Source: a virus. From it: DNA of 64,000 nucleotides. The stretch is from positions 17,184-81,183 of IMG/VR virus record IMGVR_UViG_3300026521_000081. One strand, written 5' to 3'. The notes beneath the pieces are model-generated. The model was not told the origin of the DNA. It saw only the letters and a program-made list of their open reading frames with translations, and did no database searches. Position 1 is the first letter of the stretch, and each line of letters begins with the position of its first letter. Below are positions 58,576 to 64,000 of the stretch, in pieces. The position numbers were made by a program, and so were the translations under genes.

Positions 58576-60059
58576 CTATTCTCCTTTAGTATCACACTGA
58601 TATAAGATGTGAGTACTGTTAACATTGCATATTTGTCATTCTCAAAATAACTCAAGTCTAAGTTGATGTTCTGTATGACACCAGATGAGAGTAAGTTTCC
58701 TCTATTCTCAAACCAATCTTTTTCTTCTGTATTGAGTGTCTCTTTAAAGAATGCTTTGTCACCTGCACTATACGTTAAAAGTATCTCCCTTGCTTCTGAC
58801 GCATGTGTGCTTATGTTTGGTTGCACCCTAACCATCACCCTATATAAGTTCTCAATGTTTAATGGTCCACGTGTTCTCACTGTCATCTCTTCATCGACAT
58901 ATATCTCATTGTCGGATAACTCACCATCTTCATAAAGTGCCAAGTAGAAGAATGTGCTGTCTATGGTTGTCATATATTCACGTACATCACGCATATATGA
59001 TAATACATTCTCAGAGATAGATACAGAACCTAAGTCTAACAATGAGAAGAGCCTTGTATCATCTTCTTTATCCATTAAACAGAGTACAGAGAATAAGTTT
59101 AGCATAGATGGAATACGCTCAATTTGTGACTCAATATCTAAACGTGGTATCTGAACATACCCTCGATTCGCAACAGACTCCATTGCAATATAGAGCCAGT
59201 CTGTCGACAAGAGTCCATTCTGCATCGCAATCTCACCAATGTATCGCTTATCAACAATCGACTGACGCTCTTTCAAAACGAGTACTTCTCTTGGTAGGAG
59301 TTTATTATGCACCACATAACGATAGTCTACATCTACATATTCTGCCTTATCGAATTCTATCTCATAGTTGAATGTTGCAATGTACTCCCCCCTATCTTTA
59401 TCTTTATCGATGTCTGAGAACTTTGGTATGTTTCTAAAGTATCCTGTCACATTCAACTGCTTCTCTAACATAGCTAACTCTTTTGGGATACCATCTTGTG
59501 TAAATACGAGGTTTAAGTTGTCTTCCATAATAGATTCTATGTACTCTTTAAAGCCGAATGCTATCTGTTCCTCTTTATACTTAAAGATAATATAGAGCAT
59601 CTTCAGAATACTCCTATTGATATAGTAGTGGTATGTGATAGTTTGTTTATGCGAAGTCCTTCTATCTAGTATAAACTGTTCTAATCGCTTAACAAAGTCA
59701 TTCACTTCGGTTTGGCTCTTTGACTTGAACGTAAACGTCACTGTCAACTTTGTTCTTGTGTAGACTGGCTTAATCGCTATCTCTTTATCCCTTACAATGT
59801 ATGGTACTCTATTCCCATCTTTTACAATAATACCGAAGTCACTTCTAGACTCCGTATAAGATACGTTAATAATGTTTGGATGTATATCTTCATCACTGTC
59901 TTCTTCGATGTTAAAGTTCTTGTTTGTAATATCTCCAACAGTATATGTAGAGAGTGTCTCTACCTTTCCAAAGAGTCTTTTTAATTCCTCTACTAAAGAG
60001 ACTGCAACAGACTGTGTGACACTCTTTTGTGTCCCACTTACTGGGTGTCTAAATCTCAT
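58572..60059 (-). CDS. Probable virion structural protein, 495 aa
   Basis: Start ATG 60059 (MRFRHPVSGTQKSVTQSVAV) because AAAGGAGACACC lies before it. Mixed alpha/beta sequence; repeated YVDVDYRYVVHNKLLPREVL-type beta strands. First gene of the structural operon and preceded by the late-type motif TTTTTCTGACTAA. No catalytic motif. Confidence 0.62.
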   Translation of the reverse strand: MRFRHPVSGTQKSVTQSVAVSLVEELKRLFGKVETLSTYTVGDITNKNFNIEEDSDEDIHPNIINVSYTESRSDFGIIVKDGNRVPYIVRDKEIAIKPVYTRTKLTVTFTFKSKSQTEVNDFVKRLEQFILDRRTSHKQTITYHYYINRSILKMLYIIFKYKEEQIAFGFKEYIESIMEDNLNLVFTQDGIPKELAMLEKQLNVTGYFRNIPKFSDIDKDKDRGEYIATFNYEIEFDKAEYVDVDYRYVVHNKLLPREVLVLKERQSIVDKRYIGEIAMQNGLLSTDWLYIAMESVANRGYVQIPRLDIESQIERIPSMLNLFSVLCLMDKEDDTRLFSLLDLGSVSISENVLSYMRDVREYMTTIDSTFFYLALYEDGELSDNEIYVDEEMTVRTRGPLNIENLYRVMVRVQPNISTHASEAREILLTYSAGDKAFFKETLNTEEKDWFENRGNLLSSGVIQNINLDLSYFENDKYAMLTVLTSYISVILKENR

Positions 60060-60073
60060 GGTGTCTCCTTTCA

Positions 60074-60090
60074 TTAGTCAGAAAAATTGT
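60074..60090 (-). promoter_or_regulatory. Candidate late-type promoter
   Basis: Minus strand ACAATTTTTCTGACTAA upstream of the 60059 start; resembles TTTTTTCTGACATA before 9053. Confidence 0.35.
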
Positions 60091-60118
60091 TTTATGAAAT
60101 ATATACAAAAGGCATACG

Positions 60119-60934
60119 ATGTTTAAAATACCAGTGAATGATATGGATACAGAAGGATTCTTAGACCATTTAGATTTTAAAAGAGGAGATACATTCTTCG
60201 TGAAAGTAAAGACATCTTTTGCAGATATCTTGAATATTAAACAGCATCTTGAAGATATGATGTCAAGTGGTGTTGATAAGAAGTTAAAGGGGGTGATAGC
60301 GAGGGAGAAGAGTATCCTTAATGCAAAGTGGGATAAAATTATGGATGAGTCTGTTCCTGTAACGATTGGATTTGATGCAAACTTATTTATGCTATCAACG
60401 TTCTTAAATCAGCACACAAGAGCAAGTTATAAGATGTATGTAGATTACTATACTAGAGTCGATAAAGAGATTACAGCCTTTATTGGAGATAAAGACTACC
60501 GTAACAGAAAACACATCACATTTACCTTTAAAGATGAGAAAGAGGAGATTGCTGTACTAACAAAACAGTTTAATACATTATTAAACTTTGAAACAAAGAG
60601 TATGCAGAAAGGGAGTATCAAGTCATTGATTATTAGTCGAGATGGATTTATGGACACAACAAAGAACGTTTATAATGTCATTGGAAAGATTAATGAACGA
60701 GAGTATGCAGAGTTTGTAAATAGAAACGCTAAACTCGACCATAAGTTAAAAGTTCTCTTTGAACTCTTAGATGGCGAAGAGGTGACGTTCTCTAAGGAGA
60801 CATTGAAGTCGCTCTCAGAATCTATTAGTGTCTTAGCAGACTTCTCAACAATGATGGGTAAGTTTATCCTAGCAACATACGAGACATCATTTATCTTATT
60901 TAATATCGATAAAGTTATCAAACACTATGAGTAG
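60119..60934 (+). CDS. Unknown protein, 271 aa, probable virion component
   Basis: Starts MFKIPVNDMDTEGFLDHLDF with AAAAGGCATACG upstream. Helical, charged; ends LFNIDKVIKHYE. Single plus-strand gene between two minus-strand structural genes. Not recognised. Confidence 0.62.
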   Translation: MFKIPVNDMDTEGFLDHLDFKRGDTFFVKVKTSFADILNIKQHLEDMMSSGVDKKLKGVIAREKSILNAKWDKIMDESVPVTIGFDANLFMLSTFLNQHTRASYKMYVDYYTRVDKEITAFIGDKDYRNRKHITFTFKDEKEEIAVLTKQFNTLLNFETKSMQKGSIKSLIISRDGFMDTTKNVYNVIGKINEREYAEFVNRNAKLDHKLKVLFELLDGEEVTFSKETLKSLSESISVLADFSTMMGKFILATYETSFILFNIDKVIKHYE

Positions 60935-60952
60935 GCATATGCCTACTCATAG
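60925..60952. terminator. Convergent palindromic terminator (CTATGAGTAGG module)
   Basis: CTATGAGTAGGCAT and its exact complement, covering the stop at 60934 and adjoining the stop at 60947. Same outer arm as at 54532. Confidence 0.75.
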
Positions 60953-62173
60953 GAGTCCTTTGTTATTGAATGGTGCGTAAGAGATGAGTTTCTTTCCTGT
61001 CTCTTCATCATGTATCTCTGTGACATACTTAAACGCCTCTTCATTGTCATAGATACATAGATGTATCTTTGGTTTTTTCATCTTATTAAAAGCTGGCTTT
61101 GTTAGTGTATCTACACCCAACCTAACGACGATTTTTATCTTCTTATAAGGTATCTTCACGAGTTCGGTATTGTTAAACGACTTAAATACTTTTCCTGTAC
61201 TTTTATCAATAATCGCGTCAGTGATATCTATCCTTATGAGTCCGTCATTTGCCCACACTGTATCAATGACACGGAACACTTCTGTTTGCATCTTAAAGAG
61301 CAGTCCTGGTGGAGAGAACAATACACTCACAGAGGAACCATTCAACGCTAGGTTCTCCACACAGTTGTAGTATGTATCGCTCTTTAGTCGCTCTGCTGTT
61401 GCAATTGAACGCAGTGTATCTTTCGAGAAGAGGTTCTTTGGCTTAATTAAGAGTGGTATTGCTAGGTCATTCTCTTGGTGTTCAGTAACCCAATCAATAA
61501 TCTCTGAGTCAGATGTGAGACTAATTGTGTAGTTCGTATCTGATAATACTTTATGAATGTTGTTGTTCTTTACCGCTACATCTTCTTTCTTCACGGCAAG
61601 TGATGTAGATACAGATACATACGCTTTACGTTTATCAGATTTTAAATAGATAAGGGTGTTTCCTATTAACCAAAAAGGTGACGGTACCTTTGGCTCCCAA
61701 TAACTATCTCCTTTCTTATTATAGAGCTTCTCTTTCTCTAATGTCTCGGATAACAATGATAACTCTTCAGCATACCCTTTTAGAACCTCAAAGTCACTAT
61801 GGTTCACTGTGAACGAACTTGACTTTAAATCTCTTATATTAAACGAAAAGTCACTGTCTTGATACCCATTAAAAACACTTCCAGATAACATATAACGTAA
61901 GAGTTTTCTAGCACCTTTATCTATAAGTAACTTTGTTATCTCTTTCTTTTTGAGCATTTCAGATATGCTCTTTGGAGTATTCTCACACCACCCATAAAAG
62001 TAGTGTTCCGGTATCACATACTCTGTTGGTTTGAGTTTCTTTGTTGCTGGTACATAGCCATTGATACTTGCTACTAATGACTTAGGTCCTGTTCTCCCTA
62101 ACTTCTTATTCTGTTTAATGTCAAACCCAAACAGAATGAACTTATCGTTGACTTCTACAATATGTAATATCAT
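60947..62173 (-). CDS. Unknown protein, 408 aa
   Basis: Starts MILHIVEVNDKFILFGFDIK with AAAGGGTAAAGAT upstream. N-terminal beta-rich domain, lysine-rich overall, with VSVLFSPPGLLFKMQTEVFR near the middle and a beta C-terminus. Not recognised; virion or morphogenesis role is inferred from the neighbours. Confidence 0.6.
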   Translation of the reverse strand: MILHIVEVNDKFILFGFDIKQNKKLGRTGPKSLVASINGYVPATKKLKPTEYVIPEHYFYGWCENTPKSISEMLKKKEITKLLIDKGARKLLRYMLSGSVFNGYQDSDFSFNIRDLKSSSFTVNHSDFEVLKGYAEELSLLSETLEKEKLYNKKGDSYWEPKVPSPFWLIGNTLIYLKSDKRKAYVSVSTSLAVKKEDVAVKNNNIHKVLSDTNYTISLTSDSEIIDWVTEHQENDLAIPLLIKPKNLFSKDTLRSIATAERLKSDTYYNCVENLALNGSSVSVLFSPPGLLFKMQTEVFRVIDTVWANDGLIRIDITDAIIDKSTGKVFKSFNNTELVKIPYKKIKIVVRLGVDTLTKPAFNKMKKPKIHLCIYDNEEAFKYVTEIHDEETGKKLISYAPFNNKGLL

Positions 62174-62249
62174 CTTTACCCTTTATTTTTATACTATTGA
62201 ATATACAACCAACTGAATTAAGTGATTTTTACACATAAAAGGATAATGA

Positions 62250-62843
62250 ATGGCTATGCATAACTATACATTTAGTGGAAACTACTCTACACTAAATACA
62301 AAAAAGAAACTGGAAAGACTCCCAAACAGAGAGATGAAAGAGATGCTAGACTCTGGTATAGATGTCTATACACTCGTCTATAAACCATTTGGATTAACAC
62401 AAGAGGATTTCACTTCTGACTTAAATAGTGGTGTAGAGATAGCCACACTACGTAAACAGAGTGGAGAGTATGTCAGTGTACCAGAAACCTATGTCTCTAG
62501 AGATGTTGATGAATTTAACAATGTGAATTATATTGGTCGTGGGATTGTGATGGATTTAGGGGGAATTCCAGAAGCAGAGAACATTGATTCTACGTTGGAG
62601 GATATCTTAACGTATATAGAAGCACGATTAGGCATCACTGCAAAGATACGACTCGTAAATACAGCCACTATCTCTGTATCAGAAGATGACCACACTGCAT
62701 ATGAATCAGAAAGAGCATTATTGAGAAATGATAACGGAAACTATTATAATCAACTGTTGGTGTGCAAAAAAGAAAAAGATAGTCTCCAGACATACGTAGA
62801 TAGTCTGGAGGAGTGTATTAAAGAGGAGCTATGTGATTGTTAA
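62250..62843 (+). CDS. Unknown virion-type protein, 197 aa
   Basis: Starts MAMHNYTFSGNYSTLNTKKK (AAAAGGATAATGA upstream). Central RGIVMDLGGIPEAENIDSTL region and a cysteine-containing helical end (LEECIKEELCDC). Overlaps the minus-strand gene's end by 4 bases. Composition suggests a small structural or neck protein; no motif decides. Confidence 0.62.
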   Translation: MAMHNYTFSGNYSTLNTKKKLERLPNREMKEMLDSGIDVYTLVYKPFGLTQEDFTSDLNSGVEIATLRKQSGEYVSVPETYVSRDVDEFNNVNYIGRGIVMDLGGIPEAENIDSTLEDILTYIEARLGITAKIRLVNTATISVSEDDHTAYESERALLRNDNGNYYNQLLVCKKEKDSLQTYVDSLEECIKEELCDC

Positions 62844-63817
62844 TCGATATACTTGATTCGTATCTTCTTACCGTGTGTGATAGTAAAGAGTCTATTATTG
62901 ACTCTAATATATGACTCTACCACAGACAGAGCATCTAACACAGTAAAGAGTGCACTATCTGTTGGAATATCGAGTGTAGATAGTGTGTCAATTGACATCA
63001 CTTCATCTTTCACTTCTTGAATATCGGTGTGAAGTAGCATCGTGATAGATTTCACTTTGAATACTTCTCCTTTCTTATACGATGATTTATTATTCATCGC
63101 AATGATGTCTGATAGATATCCACAGAATGTGAGTTTATCTGCCTCGAAGTCCGGTGACTCAAATGCTTCCAGTAACTCATTGCTATCCTCTAGCAGACTA
63201 CCGAAAGATAGTGACGGCATAATAGAACTGATTCTCTCTGCGATGAGTACGTCCACTGTCGCATCAATACGTTTTGGGACGATACTGTGCTTCTCCCCTC
63301 TTGAGAGTTTTGATAACCATGTCATAACGATACTGTTCATCTCTACCTCTAGAGTGACTTCATCTTCGCCATAACAGATACATCGCGTATTTCCTCTTAT
63401 CTTTAACTTTAAGATATCCTCTTTTTCTACGGTTGTTGTTGAAAACTCTGGAACGTTGTTGTAGAGTGGTACAACAGTGTATACTTTGTTGTCTACCTCA
63501 ACTACTTTTTCTACGACTTCTTTTTCATATCTCTGCGTACTACCACCAGTGATTGGTTTCCCCAACTCGTCATATTGAACTGAGTCAAGTGAACTCGCAC
63601 CGTTCATCGCATGATTTTGTGTTCCATAGTTATACTGTGGTGTCTTTTGTGTACCATAACTATAACTCTGTTGTTGAATGTTAGGTTGAATTAGTTTAGG
63701 TTGTGGTAACGACATACGTACACCATTTTTCATCACTTCCGTTAAGTATTTTCTTCCGTCATGTGCGATGCCGAATACGTTTCCGTACGCATCTTCTTCT
63801 CTTCCTATAAATTGCAT
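62840..63817 (-). CDS. Unknown virion-type protein, 325 aa
   Basis: Start ATG 63817 (MQFIGREEDAYGNVFGIAHD) because CAGGAGAGACA is directly upstream; a frame starting 13 codons earlier lacks one. Residues 25-75 form a glutamine/tyrosine-rich linker (QQQSYSYGTQKTPQYNYGTQ), with a globular beta-rich domain after it. Promoter-like TATATTATTTCAGTGTAGTA precedes it. Confidence 0.62.
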   Translation of the reverse strand: MQFIGREEDAYGNVFGIAHDGRKYLTEVMKNGVRMSLPQPKLIQPNIQQQSYSYGTQKTPQYNYGTQNHAMNGASSLDSVQYDELGKPITGGSTQRYEKEVVEKVVEVDNKVYTVVPLYNNVPEFSTTTVEKEDILKLKIRGNTRCICYGEDEVTLEVEMNSIVMTWLSKLSRGEKHSIVPKRIDATVDVLIAERISSIMPSLSFGSLLEDSNELLEAFESPDFEADKLTFCGYLSDIIAMNNKSSYKKGEVFKVKSITMLLHTDIQEVKDEVMSIDTLSTLDIPTDSALFTVLDALSVVESYIRVNNRLFTITHGKKIRIKYID

Positions 63818-63856
63818 TGTCTCTCCTGAAAAATTTAATGTTAGTAACCCTTGCAA

Positions 63857-63881
63857 TCGATTACTACACTGAAATAATATA
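63857..63881 (-). promoter_or_regulatory. AT-rich promoter candidate
   Basis: Minus strand TATATTATTTCAGTGTAGTA then ATCGA: TATATTATT core and TGTAG in register with the other copies. Confidence 0.5.
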
Positions 63882-63898
63882 CAGATATAAAATTACTA

Positions 63899-63922
63899 CT
63901 AGTGTACCTACTGGCACACTAG
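63899..63922 (-). terminator. Hairpin terminator of the gene beyond the right edge
   Basis: CTAGTGT and ACACTAG with an inner CC/GG pairing; overlaps the TAG stop at 63908-63910. Confidence 0.6.
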
Positions 63923-64000
63923 CATTGTAATCCGTAACAGAACGCAGACAAACACTGTGATTGCTGCTGCTCTATATGAACGATGTATCTTTTCACTAAG
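63908..64000 (-). CDS. Partial gene, C-terminal 30 residues, hydrophobic end
   Basis: Open minus-strand frame from the right edge to TAG at 63908: ...HRSYRAAAITVFVCVLLRIT and a few more residues. The hydrophobic stretch suggests a C-terminal membrane helix. It is supported by the terminator overlapping the stop, in the same style as complete genes in the window. Confidence 0.5.
   Translation of the reverse strand, partial: LSEKIHRSYRAAAITVFVCVLLRITMLVCQ

Noticed and set aside
1-64000. tRNA genes, CRISPR arrays, insertion sequences, integrase or attachment sites
   Set aside because: I found no cloverleaf-like sequences, no regularly spaced direct repeats and no transposase or integrase motifs; hairpin clusters inside genes are inverted, not direct, repeats.

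Overview
The window reads as part of the genome of a large (jumbo) tailed bacteriophage with AT-rich DNA and tightly packed genes on both strands. I see no host-type genes, tRNAs, rRNAs, insertion sequences or CRISPR arrays. The best family evidence is at the left: a T4/phiKZ-type prohead protease, then a complete single-chain RNA polymerase beta-like protein, a beta'-like N-terminal half carrying the DxDGD active-site motif, and a 2063-residue tail protein with two peptidoglycan hydrolase domains. From memory, this order matches phiKZ gp175-gp178-gp180-gp181 and the equivalent block of SPN3US, so I infer a phiKZ-like myovirus and a virion RNA polymerase. The host cannot be read from the sequence.

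Layout. 1-9 kb (minus): virion protein, protease, two unknowns, RNAP beta and beta'. 9-15 kb (plus): tape-measure-like lytic protein. 15-20 kb (minus): probable structural genes. 20-25 kb (mostly plus): RuvC-like resolvase, possible spike protein, SbcC/gp46-like ATPase. 25-31 kb (minus): minimal NAD+ DNA ligase, two inner-head-type proteins, probable portal. 31-33 kb (plus): large structural protein. 33-36 kb (minus): single-gene early-type units, including MYG1-like and TraB/GumN-like proteins. 36-44 kb (minus): RecA-like ATPase, a paralogue pair, SLOG protein, ThyX-like protein, RNase HI. 44-49 kb: a candidate small RNA, a macro-like/HNH pair, a holin-endolysin pair and small early-type units. 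49-52 kb: a tandem family of helix-turn-helix-like proteins. 52-53.5 kb: SbcD/gp47-like nuclease. 53.6-64 kb: structural genes, many perhaps baseplate or neck.

Expression signals are clear. An AT-rich promoter-like motif (reading TATATTATTGTAGTGTATTGAA on the coding strand) lies before many small minus-strand units. It is followed either by a 5'-terminal hairpin leader (five copies, different stems, constant flanks) or by a second leader with a variable 9-11 bp stem, a constant TAGTCTGG loop and a downstream CATARTCCAG that can form a pseudoknot (three copies). Many transcription units end in perfect palindromic hairpins that overlap the stop codon. Ribosome binding sites are AAAGGA(G).

The most unusual observation is that several genes under these leaders are packed with inverted repeats inside the coding sequence. 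Gene 45346-45888 holds 14 hairpins in 543 bases, including a perfect 34-base palindrome; the MYG1-like gene 33801-34901 holds at least 13. A candidate 150-nt RNA at 44.19-44.33 kb has its own promoter and terminator, a 13 bp stem, a predicted pseudoknot and a loop complementary to the AAAGGAGAAA ribosome binding sites of these same units. Together these suggest an RNA-structure-based layer of early gene control that I do not recognise from described phages.
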